Source of the DNA: Rhodothermales bacterium
GTDB taxonomy: Bacteria > Bacteroidota > Rhodothermia > Rhodothermales > Bin80
Assembly (NCBI GenBank): GCA_028278205.1
Contig: JANQES010000117.1
Location: forward strand, 1 to 64,000
Length of the DNA: 64,000 bases
Direction: 5' to 3'
Of the stretch, positions 51,782 through 60,910 are shown piece by piece; the first letter of the stretch is position 1; the number at the start of each line of letters is the position of its first letter. The translations under genes were made by a program, and so were the position numbers. The notes beneath the pieces are model-generated. The model was given only the letters and a program-made list of their open reading frames with translations, did not search any database and was not told the origin of the DNA.

Positions 51782-53680
51782 ATGCCGGAACGGTACTGCA
51801 CGCTCTCTCTTACTTTAAAGGGGCAGGGGCCTGAATATTATGTGGACGTAGCGACCCCCCTGGGGCACTCCCGTAAGGATATCCAGCTTACGCTACCCGA
51901 CTGTGATTATGAGGCGCTGATAAGGCAATCCCATTATATCCGCGATTACAATCATAACTACAGAATTCGCGAGAAAATACACAGGCTCGGTTCCTCTCTC
52001 TTCTGCTTCCTCCTTCACAGCCATTCCGATGTAAAACAAGCCTTTCAGGCCTGTGTTCATGAAGTGCAAAGGAACGCGCACCAACGGCAATACACGCATC
52101 GCAATATAGGTATTGAACTCATCTTCGAAAGCGCCGATTTAGCCATCTTGCCCTGGGAACTGCTCTGCGACGCAAATCGGCAATCCTCTACTTTTTTACT
52201 GACGATACCTCATACTTCGCTGACGCGTTTGGTCGCGGAGACGGCGTCCACAACGGTGGACCGCTTTTCTGCAAAGATAGCCCCACCCGTCCATGTGCTC
52301 GTGGTCATGGCCTGCCCAACCAGAGCGGTATGGCCTCAAGGGGATGCCCGTGTGCCGGAGCATGGTACTATCAATAACCATAACGCCTATGCGCCCAAAC
52401 CCGTGGAGATGCCCGCGTTCGATACGCTGGCCATCCACGATGTATTAACCGAAGTAGCAGAAGAATTTGGTCAAGAGGTGATCCAATTCGATATCAAAAG
52501 GCAGGTGAGTTATCGTCAACTTGAAGGCTTTTTACAAGGCCCCTACGACGTGCTTTACTACATCGGGCATAGCTATTATGACGACGAAGAAAAGGAAAGT
52601 TTTATTTTGTTGGAGGAAGAATCGCCGCTCAGACACGGGGTTAGAGTGTCTGCAAGCCGCCTCAGGGAATGGCTCCAGCTTTCATCGATTCGCCTCGTGG
52701 TGCTCAGTTCATGCAGTTCTGCCCATAGCCCTCCAGATAATTTTTGGTCCGGAGCCGTGCAAATGCTCTTGCAAGATACCCGGATCAGCAGCGCTGTGGG
52801 CATGCAATACGAGATGCCTATCTATACGGCTACAGCCTTTGACCGCGCGTTTTTTCGCGCCTTAGCAGCATGGTCCCCGGTTGAATTTTGCGTGGCAGCG
52901 GGCCGCCAGGCTATTGCCGCAACCATCGAGCAAAATAGAGAGAATCGCACAGAAAATGCAGACTGGGCCATACCGGTTCTTTACCAGCGCTATAATCTCC
53001 GTGATGCCCAACGAGATGAACCCCTGATGGATAAATTTGTAACGATCCCCGAAGGGCTCTATTCGTTAGGGATGCCGCCCGGGAATAGCTACGACCTACA
53101 TGAGGATCTGTACTCGCGCGGGCAGGTTCCCATAGCCAGCTTTGAGATGAGTCGTTGGCCCGTCACCAACTACCAGTATCAGCAGTTTCTAATAGACATG
53201 CGGCATACCCCTCCCTCTCATTGGGTTCATCATCGGGGAAAAGGCCCGGTCTGGCCGCTCGATGAAGGCCCCAATCATCCGGTTGTGGGTGTATCCTTTA
53301 ACGACGCCCAGGCCTACTGCCGATGGCGCGGCGGGCGCCTGCCGGAAGCGGACGAATGGGAAGTGGCAGCCCGGGGGCAATCGGGCCATCTATTCCCGTG
53401 GGGCAACGGCTTTGACCTCAATCGATGCAACGTAAGAGAAAGCAGAAAAGGTGGTCCTGTTTCTGTTTTTACCTACAGGAAGGGAGCAACCGATTTAGGA
53501 ATTTGGGACATGATGGGCAATGTCTATGAGTGGACAGCAACCCCATCGAATGATACGGATCAGATCATTATGGGAGGTTCCTGGCGTCATGGCTATAAAT
53601 TAGCCGTGCCGTGCCTTCGAAGCTGCGCCCATCGAGAAGAAGGCTATGATTGTGTCGGTTTCCGGATCGTCAAGTCATAG
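51782..53680 (+). CDS. CHAT-domain protease fused to a formylglycine-generating-enzyme-like (FGE/SUMF1) domain
   Basis: A 632-aa protein with AGGAGG before the start. Residues 1-400 are CHAT: ILPWELLCDA, VHVLVVMACPT, catalytic His263 in YYIGHS and Cys311 in VLSSCSSA. Residues about 415-632 are an FGE-sulfatase/C-type-lectin-like domain: FEMSRWPVTNYQYQQFL, HPVVGVSFNDAQAYCRWRGG, RLPEADEWEVAARG, WDMMGNVYEWTATPS and GGSWRHG, ending DCVGFRIVKS. Such domains often recognise ligands rather than make formylglycine, and are favoured hosts of diversity-generating retroelements. It ends the plus-strand operon, 24 bp from the convergent gene. Confidence 0.92.
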   Translation: MPERYCTLSLTLKGQGPEYYVDVATPLGHSRKDIQLTLPDCDYEALIRQSHYIRDYNHNYRIREKIHRLGSSLFCFLLHSHSDVKQAFQACVHEVQRNAHQRQYTHRNIGIELIFESADLAILPWELLCDANRQSSTFLLTIPHTSLTRLVAETASTTVDRFSAKIAPPVHVLVVMACPTRAVWPQGDARVPEHGTINNHNAYAPKPVEMPAFDTLAIHDVLTEVAEEFGQEVIQFDIKRQVSYRQLEGFLQGPYDVLYYIGHSYYDDEEKESFILLEEESPLRHGVRVSASRLREWLQLSSIRLVVLSSCSSAHSPPDNFWSGAVQMLLQDTRISSAVGMQYEMPIYTATAFDRAFFRALAAWSPVEFCVAAGRQAIAATIEQNRENRTENADWAIPVLYQRYNLRDAQRDEPLMDKFVTIPEGLYSLGMPPGNSYDLHEDLYSRGQVPIASFEMSRWPVTNYQYQQFLIDMRHTPPSHWVHHRGKGPVWPLDEGPNHPVVGVSFNDAQAYCRWRGGRLPEADEWEVAARGQSGHLFPWGNGFDLNRCNVRESRKGGPVSVFTYRKGATDLGIWDMMGNVYEWTATPSNDTDQIIMGGSWRHGYKLAVPCLRSCAHREEGYDCVGFRIVKS

Positions 53681-53704
53681 TGGATTATGCCACGACCATC
53701 CCGC

Positions 53705-54238
53705 CTACATGGACCAAAAAGAGACGTGGTCGGCGTCGGAGACCATCACCACGCGCCGGAGCGCATCCAGGCCCAGCATGCCATAGTTGTACCCCCAGGA
53801 CGTCTCGTCTACGACGACGACGGTGAGCGAGCCGAAGCTCAGACTTTCGAAATCTGAAGAGGGCGGCGCGATGGACAGGCTGGCCGAATAGGCACGACCA
53901 AAAACGGTTCTCCCCGTCAACCCTACGACTGGCACCAAATAAGGGGGCACGGCATTCCGCGACTGGAAGGCATCCCCCACCTGCGTTCTGGGAATGATCG
54001 TCACGTCGGTGGCGGTGTCGATGACGAAGGGAATCAAATCAATGAAGTGAGAATGCGGATCGCGGACGAAAAGCTCTATTTCAGCTTGCGATTGCTCCAG
54101 GATACCTCCGACCTGCTCCCCACACCGGTAAGGAACGAAAAAGCCCTGGCGCGACCCCGACGAAGCGCTCGATTGGCATACTCCTGGTAAACTCCCCCGG
54201 GGTTCAATGAGTGGTATGGCAGAACAGACGGCGTGCAT
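53705..54238 (-). CDS. Retropepsin-like aspartyl protease-fold protein
   Basis: A 177-aa protein. FVIDTATDVTIIPR (about 70-83) resembles the catalytic loop of single-lobe aspartyl proteases (hhDTGA/Shxhh), although the usual DTG/S-A is DTATD here; YNYGMLGLDALRR (about 148-160) matches the GhLGhDhL motif at the flap-side end. It follows the response regulator by 3 bp, so it is co-transcribed. The first 40 residues are low in structure and an internal start is possible. A protease within a cluster already holding two CHAT proteases is notable; activity is uncertain because of the altered triad. Confidence 0.75.
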   Translation of the reverse strand: MHAVCSAIPLIEPRGSLPGVCQSSASSGSRQGFFVPYRCGEQVGGILEQSQAEIELFVRDPHSHFIDLIPFVIDTATDVTIIPRTQVGDAFQSRNAVPPYLVPVVGLTGRTVFGRAYSASLSIAPPSSDFESLSFGSLTVVVVDETSWGYNYGMLGLDALRRVVMVSDADHVSFWSM

Positions 54239-54241
54239 GGA

Positions 54242-54916
54242 TCAGACCTGCGTTTCCGTACGGTGGCGTGGCGGCGGAATGAGCACAATATATGGCGTTT
54301 CCCACTCAGCATGCTCTTCGCGCCATCCCTTGAGCGCGGCATCCAGTTCGAAAACATCCTGGCCGGAGGCAATAGGGGCTACCTCCGGCTGATGCCACAA
54401 GGCAACGACCTGCCCGCCGTGTTCTTCCTGGAGTTTGTCTAAGTGCCGGGGCAACCAATCTGCTGAAATGCGCTGCTCTTGCTCCCGGCGCAGATCGAGT
54501 TGCCGCAGGCGCGCTAACGCGGAATTCATCACAACCTGAGCCGCCTGAATAGCCCCGACGTCTTCTTTGACGATATAATCCCAGGCGCCACTGCGCATGG
54601 CTTCGACGCACTCTCCAATTTTCGGATACCCCGTGAAGATGATTCGTATAGGCTCGTCCCCCTGCTGAATTCTCGCAGCCACTTCGAGGCCGCTCCGCGC
54701 CTCCTCCATGCGAACGTCCAGCACGATGACGCTATATCCTTCTTTTTTTTTGCGAATTTTCTCGACACACTCAGCCGCAGAAAACACCACGTCTACCTCA
54801 AACTGGTAAGGACACTCCGCCCACTCGTTGCAGTCCAGAAACCCATCTCTGAGGATCTCCGCCATGAGGCGCTCATCGTCTACGATCAGAACGGCTTTGT
54901 TGTCTTTGTTCGTCAT
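54242..54916 (-). CDS. Stand-alone response regulator
   Basis: A 224-aa CheY-like receiver. VLIVDDERLMAEIL gives the acidic pair, the phospho-acceptor is Asp67 in VIVLDVRME, with FTGYP (conserved Thr) and WDYIVKEDV (conserved Lys). After the receiver (to about 140) come a basic helix (ALARLRQLDLRREQEQRI) and about 70 residues without a DNA-binding domain I can name (EEHGGQVVALWHQPEVAPIA). Its ATG overlaps the kinase stop codon (ATGA), implying translational coupling. Output is probably by protein contact. Confidence 0.92.
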   Translation of the reverse strand: MTNKDNKAVLIVDDERLMAEILRDGFLDCNEWAECPYQFEVDVVFSAAECVEKIRKKKEGYSVIVLDVRMEEARSGLEVAARIQQGDEPIRIIFTGYPKIGECVEAMRSGAWDYIVKEDVGAIQAAQVVMNSALARLRQLDLRREQEQRISADWLPRHLDKLQEEHGGQVVALWHQPEVAPIASGQDVFELDAALKGWREEHAEWETPYIVLIPPPRHRTETQV

Positions 54917-57900
54917 AGGGATGCCTCGTCTTGGATGCTTTGGTCAGCGGGTAAATAAAATTCGAACCGCACCCCTTTACCCGTCCGACCGCATTCGACC
55001 AACGTGCCTCCGTGAACATTCGCATTATGCAAAGCGATGGTCAATCCGAGCCCGGATCCGCCTGTGGTCGTGAAGAACGGTTCAAAGATATCAAATTTTT
55101 GATGTTCCGGAATGCCCGGACCATTGTCTGCATAGACCAGCTTCAGGAAGAGGCCGGCGGGCCGAAGCCCTACGCGTTGCAGATCTTCCTCGCTGGCCTG
55201 TTCAGCCGAGAGCTTAATGCTTAACCCAAACTCTTTATGACGCTCGGAATCACGCACAAAGGCGGCGAAGTCCTCGCTGAGCCGGTCAAGATTGACGAGA
55301 ACGTCGGGCAATCCGGCCTGGCCTTTCACGTCAACCCTGGCGCCGGACTGTGTCAGGTTTTGCTTGATCACCGCGCGCAATTTCTTCAACAGGTCGCCTC
55401 CCGATAGCCGGTGCGGGCGCTCGAAGAGTTCCGTTCGGGAAAAGGTTTCGAAGTCCCGCACGATCATCTGCGCCCGGCGGGTTTCCTCGAGCGCCACCCG
55501 GCACCACGCACTCCCTTTGCCCGTTACGAGGCCGCGCTCCAACGTCCGGTGGATCCGGTCGCTGATGACGGGCAAGACGTTGCGGAGCCGGTGCGCCACC
55601 ATTTGCGAGGTGAGTTGGAGCGCCTTCTGCTCTCGTGAGTGTATCTCCTCTTGATACTGACGCCCTCCCTGGATGGCCGTCGCGGCCTGGTCGGCAAAGA
55701 GTTTGAGCAAGAACAGGTCTTCGTCGTCAATCTGTTTGGCGTTGTACCGGTTGTCTACATACAAGACGCCAATGGCTCTGCCGCCAACCACCAGGGGCGC
55801 CAGCGCAAATTCGCCCACGTTGAGATCGAGCAGGAGGTCGTCCGGCGAGAGGTCCGCGCGGGTTCGCCTGGTCACTTCCCGTTGATGAAAGACCTCGACG
55901 AGGCACTGCCCCTGATCGTCCAGCGAAACCGTTACCGGCTTTTCTTTCGAGAACCAGGAACACCGGGTGATGCTGGTATCCAACCCGAATCGTCTATCCA
56001 TCTCGCGCAACAAATCCTTCATGTGCGTCCGCACGAGTTCTTCCCAGAGTGGGTTTTCGAAGATTTCCATGGCCTCGTCCTGGTCGCTCGGACCGATCGC
56101 GTAGTGGCAGCTTAAGATCTCCTTGCCATTCTTCGGCGCTAAAAACAGCATAGCCCGGTTAAACTCTAACCCGCCGCGCACGGTAATGGCCGTCAAAATG
56201 ATGGCTATTTTTTTCTTAATGCTGATGTTTTCCTGCATCATCAGCGTGGCCTCACTGAGCCGTTCGAGCTTATCAATCTGCTCTTTCGCTCGCTGATGAC
56301 GCCGCGCGTTTCGAATGATCACCATCGCCATTCTACGATAATCCTTCAGAGACTCCCGGTCGGCCTCGGAAAAGGTATTCTTGACGGTGCTAGAGAGACA
56401 AATCGTTCCAATCAACTCCCCTATATCAAGCAGCGGCAGACAGACAAATGATTTCTCATTCTGGAGAAAATCATAAAGCGGTGGATTGTCCGTTTTAAGT
56501 TGCTCTACCTCCTCCGGTCGCCGATATCCGGTGGCACCAACATCAGCCACGATGATCGGATTGGGATCGTCGATCAAAAGACTCGAAACCGATTCGCCCG
56601 GTCCGATTTCCTGCCTGGCAATTTCATGGTAGCGACCGACGCCCGTTTCCATGATTAATACGTTCCGGCTGGAGTCATACCGTCTGATATGCCCGGAATC
56701 GGCGCCGAAGAGGTGCAGGGCTTCTTGCAGGATAAGATTCAAATCCGTTTTTAAATCAAACTCCTCGACCAGCTTGGTTTGGATTTTCCAGAGCATGTCG
56801 ATCTTGCGTCTCTCTTCCTCACTCGATTTGAACAACCGGGCATTGCGAATAGCCAGCGCTGCCTGAGAAGCCAGGATCCGCATTAAGCCTTTGCGGATTT
56901 CATAAAACACCTGAGGCTGCCTGAAATTGAGAAACATCACCCCCACGATCTCTCCCTGGATCTCCAACAAAAGGCCGGCTGCCGAGGCAATTCTTTCTCT
57001 GTTTACAAAACCTTTTTTGTAATGCATGATCCCTTCCAACTCCGGAGCGTCCAGGTCACGGGGGATATCCTGGACGTCATTGGAAAAATAGTCTATTCTT
57101 TTGCGCACCATGATCTCCGGAATATACCCTCCTTTAATTTCCTTCAGCGCATAATCTGGACGAATCAGCACTCCATCGATCACCGGCGGCATGGCAAACT
57201 CTTCCGTCTCGGTATCATACTGAAAAATGGCGACGACGTCGGCGCCGAGAATCTCAATAGACGTTCTTGAGAGATCTTTCAGCACCTGCTCTAACTCATG
57301 GGGGTTGGTCATGTTATTTATTTCCCCCTGCAACTGCTCCATCTTTTGATTATTCTGCGCGTTCTCTATCATAATGGCCGCAAAACGCATTGAATCTCTA
57401 AATATTTTTCGCTTTTCATCATCGAAGAAATTATGGACGTCGCTCTGCAATGTGGCGGTACCTATGATCCGGCTTTCGACCTTGAGGGGAACAGCAAATT
57501 CTGAGCGAACTAATCTCAAATAGTTGTTATATTCTTCGCATCTTTTGCTTAGCTCGCCGAAGTCTTCTTTTATCGCCAAAAAGTGTTCTGCTTCGCACAG
57601 ATCAGGGATGTGACGAGCTTGTCTTGTGTAGACAATCTCTTTATAAACAATATTTTCGATAATAGATATTTTTTTCGCTCCATAATTTTCATAAGGCCCC
57701 ACACACGCTACCAGAACAACATGGCCGCTCCCTTTGTCAATCGACATGACGGTGCCGTAGGCCCCTCCGTCTTCTACTTTATCCAGATAATTTTGCAATC
57801 CTTTCCTTAAAGAACCTCTAAAATTAATACAGAAATCTACCACATCTTTTATACTCACATCTTCTTCCTTTGCAAAGGCTGCTATACGATCTGCAATCTG

Positions 57901-58926
57901 ATTCATGAGGTTCTTAAAATCATCCCGTTTCCTCTTATTTTTACTTGAGAAAAAGTCGATTTCTTCGCTTTTCAAGGCGCAGCATCCGACGACGATGTCT
58001 TCAGCCTTTAGCGGGATGACGACTTCCGAACTGGACACCTTCAGAAATTCTTCGAACTCTCTTTTTTCCGGTATCTCCTTATTCTTGTATTTCTCTCTTA
58101 GCTTTCTAAAGTGAGGATCCAGATCCAGGTCTGGAATAACGAAGGGATTGCTCGTATTGATGACGCTACTGAAAATATCACTCCCTACTTTTTTCCTTCT
58201 TTTTTTAAGGGTGAAGTGTTCGAGGGGAGTTTGGCCGGTATAGTAGACGATGTCTTCGTGCTTACTATCATACAGCCTGACGTGGCCGCTATAGGCTTCA
58301 AGAATGTCTATACTATGCTGAACCTGTTTCTTGAAAGCCGTTTCTAAGTCTAAAGCAAAAACGATAAGTTTTGCTAAATCGGTCTTATGCACGTTGTATA
58401 CGGCCAGATCGGCTATGGCCTCGTGCATGCACTGGGTAAAAGAGGCCAGTTCTTCTTCGGAAAAATGGTGCGGGCCGATGCCTTGCGCCGTCGCCAGGCC
58501 AAAGACCTTGTCGTCGAATTCCAGCGGGATGATAATCTCTGAGGTGACGGTTTCTAAGTAGTTTTTATACGCTTCATTTCTTTGTCTTATGAGACGAAAA
58601 GCATCCTTCATCCTTTGAAAATGAGCCTCATCATCGAGATCGGAGGCCAGGTAGGGGTCTCCTGTTTTTACAATTTTCCCGGTAATGTCGGCGCCCACTT
58701 TTTTTCTTTTCGGCGCAAAATATTGATAGGGGCCCACCCCGGCAACAAAAACCAACTCATTGGTCTTATGATCGATCAATCGGATGTGCCCGGCGAAAGC
58801 GCCGAGTTCGTCTATGTAGTGGTTAATGATCTGCGCACAAATCTCTTCTGCTTCGAAAGCAGGACCAAGTTTCTCGTAGATCTCTGTGACGTCTACGAGT
58901 TGGGGCGTTGCTGTGCTTGTCGTCAT
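54913..58926 (-). CDS. Multi-GAF sensor histidine kinase
   Basis: A 1337-aa soluble kinase without membrane segments. Start chosen at 58926 with CCGGAG before it. About six GAF-like modules occupy residues 15-1085; the first three share a parallel design (GHIRLIDHKTNELVFVAGVG, GHVRLYDSKHEDIVYYTGQT, GHVVLVACVG), the fifth has SGHIRRYDSSRNVLIMETGV. The dimerisation helix holds His1112 in MVAHRLRNVL. The ATPase keeps YADNGPGIP, FEPFFTTTGGSGLGLTIALH and GTLVECGRTGKGVRFEFYLP. It phosphorylates the coupled response regulator. Many GAF modules suggest integration of several cytosolic small molecules. Confidence 0.93.
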   Translation of the reverse strand: MTTSTATPQLVDVTEIYEKLGPAFEAEEICAQIINHYIDELGAFAGHIRLIDHKTNELVFVAGVGPYQYFAPKRKKVGADITGKIVKTGDPYLASDLDDEAHFQRMKDAFRLIRQRNEAYKNYLETVTSEIIIPLEFDDKVFGLATAQGIGPHHFSEEELASFTQCMHEAIADLAVYNVHKTDLAKLIVFALDLETAFKKQVQHSIDILEAYSGHVRLYDSKHEDIVYYTGQTPLEHFTLKKRRKKVGSDIFSSVINTSNPFVIPDLDLDPHFRKLREKYKNKEIPEKREFEEFLKVSSSEVVIPLKAEDIVVGCCALKSEEIDFFSSKNKRKRDDFKNLMNQIADRIAAFAKEEDVSIKDVVDFCINFRGSLRKGLQNYLDKVEDGGAYGTVMSIDKGSGHVVLVACVGPYENYGAKKISIIENIVYKEIVYTRQARHIPDLCEAEHFLAIKEDFGELSKRCEEYNNYLRLVRSEFAVPLKVESRIIGTATLQSDVHNFFDDEKRKIFRDSMRFAAIMIENAQNNQKMEQLQGEINNMTNPHELEQVLKDLSRTSIEILGADVVAIFQYDTETEEFAMPPVIDGVLIRPDYALKEIKGGYIPEIMVRKRIDYFSNDVQDIPRDLDAPELEGIMHYKKGFVNRERIASAAGLLLEIQGEIVGVMFLNFRQPQVFYEIRKGLMRILASQAALAIRNARLFKSSEEERRKIDMLWKIQTKLVEEFDLKTDLNLILQEALHLFGADSGHIRRYDSSRNVLIMETGVGRYHEIARQEIGPGESVSSLLIDDPNPIIVADVGATGYRRPEEVEQLKTDNPPLYDFLQNEKSFVCLPLLDIGELIGTICLSSTVKNTFSEADRESLKDYRRMAMVIIRNARRHQRAKEQIDKLERLSEATLMMQENISIKKKIAIILTAITVRGGLEFNRAMLFLAPKNGKEILSCHYAIGPSDQDEAMEIFENPLWEELVRTHMKDLLREMDRRFGLDTSITRCSWFSKEKPVTVSLDDQGQCLVEVFHQREVTRRTRADLSPDDLLLDLNVGEFALAPLVVGGRAIGVLYVDNRYNAKQIDDEDLFLLKLFADQAATAIQGGRQYQEEIHSREQKALQLTSQMVAHRLRNVLPVISDRIHRTLERGLVTGKGSAWCRVALEETRRAQMIVRDFETFSRTELFERPHRLSGGDLLKKLRAVIKQNLTQSGARVDVKGQAGLPDVLVNLDRLSEDFAAFVRDSERHKEFGLSIKLSAEQASEEDLQRVGLRPAGLFLKLVYADNGPGIPEHQKFDIFEPFFTTTGGSGLGLTIALHNANVHGGTLVECGRTGKGVRFEFYLPADQSIQDEASL

Positions 58927-58989
58927 GGGCACTCCGGGGTGCGTATTAACCAGCATGGCCGGCATCGATAAAGATAGTTCAGGCTCGCG

Positions 58990-60894
58990 TCATATGCGCC
59001 CTAACACCGCGAAGGCAGCCGAGACAGCATCGCCGGCGCCGGCTGTGCTGAGGTCCGAGGGCAAGGCCGGCCACATGACCGGCACGACGACGGCCGAATA
59101 ATCGTCCGGATTGCGATTAAACCAGTAGCCGTTGAAGGCCATATCGCGCAGGATAAGATCTTGTGCTCTGGGCGTCTTCCCGTGGGTGCGCGCGATGTGC
59201 CGCGCGAGTTCCAGCAGCGCCCAGAAGCCGTCTTTCTTGAGCACGATGCTGAGCCGGGCGGCTTCCTCCCGCCAGCCGGGCTCGCCCAGGCTGCGCTCTA
59301 AGAGCGCCAGCACGACGATCCCTTTGGTAAACAGATCGGCCATCAACGCCTGCCGGATGGCCCCACGGGAAGCGCCCCGCATCAGGATCAGGTCGGCGTC
59401 GTTGCCGTGGACGTATAACTGATCCAGATCGAGGGCCTGGGCCAGACGCCGGGCGCGCTGGAAGCGTAGATCAAAGGATTCGGCCTGCTTACGTGCCTTC
59501 AGATAGAAAGGCGTTCCTTTAAACGCTTTGGTTCCCGTATAGGCTTCCAGTTCTTCTTGATTGATACCGGCGCTCTTGACGAAGCCTTTGATGGCCTCTT
59601 GAACCTGGAGGGCCACAGCGGGGTCGCTCATACCGCTTACTTCATAGTGAAGCCGCACGCCGTGCTGCGCCAGGATGCGCAACTGACGTTTCATGTGCGT
59701 TTGGATGAACCGTCGTGCCTTCTTATTCATATCTCCGCCGCGCGGCCCTTTGACGTTGAGCAAGGGGTCTCTGAACACGTGCAGGCCGGACAGCATCACA
59801 TAGTCGAACTCCTCCGCTACTGCTTTCATCAAGGTATCGTCTGAAACGGAAAAGACGAGGTTTTTCTTGTCGTCGATATCCCATGTTCCAAACAGGGGTA
59901 TAAAAGGCCACCCCACCCGGCGCAAGACCTTGTCGCCAGGATCGTGGATAGGCACGCAGCGGTTGGGTTCCTCTTTGAGGTATATGTTGTTGGTCCAGGA
60001 ACGCCCACCGGCGTGTATGTAGGAGGGATAGGCGTAGATCTGGCGGTCGATCTTGGCAGGCTGCCAACCCAGCGAGCTGGTCGGCTTCGGCTTTAGAACG
60101 AGGCCGGGCGCGTAGGAGAAGATGATGCTTCGACGCTTGGGATGGCCCGGAGCGCCGATGCGAGCCGGGAGGTATTCTTTTTCATCTTCCAACGTCATGC
60201 GATGCAAGCCATCGGGGCAGAGCGGGGCCAGATCCCGGGCATGATACGCCCAATGGATGGCGACAGGCAGGCCAAGCTTCCGAAGCACGTTCGCCATATT
60301 ACCGGAGGCCCCGCCTAACAGGCGAAGCACAGCATCCTTTTTTTTCTTCCGCCGGAGCGCAACGAAGTCATCCAACCGATTCCTCAGGGTGGGCGTCATC
60401 AGCCCCGGCTTCATCCCGGAACGCCCCGGCTGCCAGGCATGCAAGAGCGCCGCCAGCACGTCGGTCAGGTCGTGGCTTTCGTCCTGAAGGCTCCCTCCCT
60501 GGCTGTTTTTCTCTGCCCTAGCCCGCTTCGCCGCCTCATCCACAAACGCCTGCGGCTTCAGGCTCATCTTTTTAGCGGCCCAGACGACGAAGGCGTCGAG
60601 TTCTTTTTGATCGAGCCGGTAGATGGTATCTTCGACGCACGAGAAACCGCAGAGGACGCGCTCGCGCGGCACTTCCTGGCTGAGGCTGAGAATGAGCCGC
60701 TTTTCCCAGGTTCGCACCAACTCCTGCAATTCGGTCGGCGAAAGCTGGTTTACCAGTTCGGAGTCACCCTGCAAGATCAACTCATAGAAGAGTTTCTGTT
60801 CTTCAGCCCCTGGAGGACGCCTCCACCAGGTATTGAACCAGTCCTGCAACTGGCTTACCAGCTCAGACTTGCCATCGAAATTGGGAAATTCCAT
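58990..60894 (-). CDS. ADP-dependent phosphofructokinase/glucokinase-like protein
   Basis: A 634-aa protein of ribokinase-like fold. A helical N-terminal addition (1-190) precedes the kinase region: LLGGASGNMANVLRKLGLPV, then RRSIIFSYAPGL, YVMLSGLHVF, LHYEVSGMSDPAVAL, LDQLYVHGNDADLILM, and the catalytic loop STAGAGDAVSAAF near the end. The arrangement resembles the archaeal/eukaryotic ADP-dependent sugar kinases (ADP_PFK_GK). The last glycine-aspartate (GAGD) is intact, so phosphotransfer is possible. It lies 16 bp from the HEAT gene. A metabolic kinase in this setting may sense or make a phosphorylated signal. Confidence 0.8.
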   Translation of the reverse strand: MEFPNFDGKSELVSQLQDWFNTWWRRPPGAEEQKLFYELILQGDSELVNQLSPTELQELVRTWEKRLILSLSQEVPRERVLCGFSCVEDTIYRLDQKELDAFVVWAAKKMSLKPQAFVDEAAKRARAEKNSQGGSLQDESHDLTDVLAALLHAWQPGRSGMKPGLMTPTLRNRLDDFVALRRKKKKDAVLRLLGGASGNMANVLRKLGLPVAIHWAYHARDLAPLCPDGLHRMTLEDEKEYLPARIGAPGHPKRRSIIFSYAPGLVLKPKPTSSLGWQPAKIDRQIYAYPSYIHAGGRSWTNNIYLKEEPNRCVPIHDPGDKVLRRVGWPFIPLFGTWDIDDKKNLVFSVSDDTLMKAVAEEFDYVMLSGLHVFRDPLLNVKGPRGGDMNKKARRFIQTHMKRQLRILAQHGVRLHYEVSGMSDPAVALQVQEAIKGFVKSAGINQEELEAYTGTKAFKGTPFYLKARKQAESFDLRFQRARRLAQALDLDQLYVHGNDADLILMRGASRGAIRQALMADLFTKGIVVLALLERSLGEPGWREEAARLSIVLKKDGFWALLELARHIARTHGKTPRAQDLILRDMAFNGYWFNRNPDDYSAVVVPVMWPALPSDLSTAGAGDAVSAAFAVLGRI

Positions 60895-60910
60895 TGGTCT
60901 TGGCTTTATG

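Noticed and set aside
53540..53680. Diversity-generating retroelement variable repeat
   Set aside because: The domain type fits, but no template copy or reverse transcriptase exists within the window, so it is only raised as a question.
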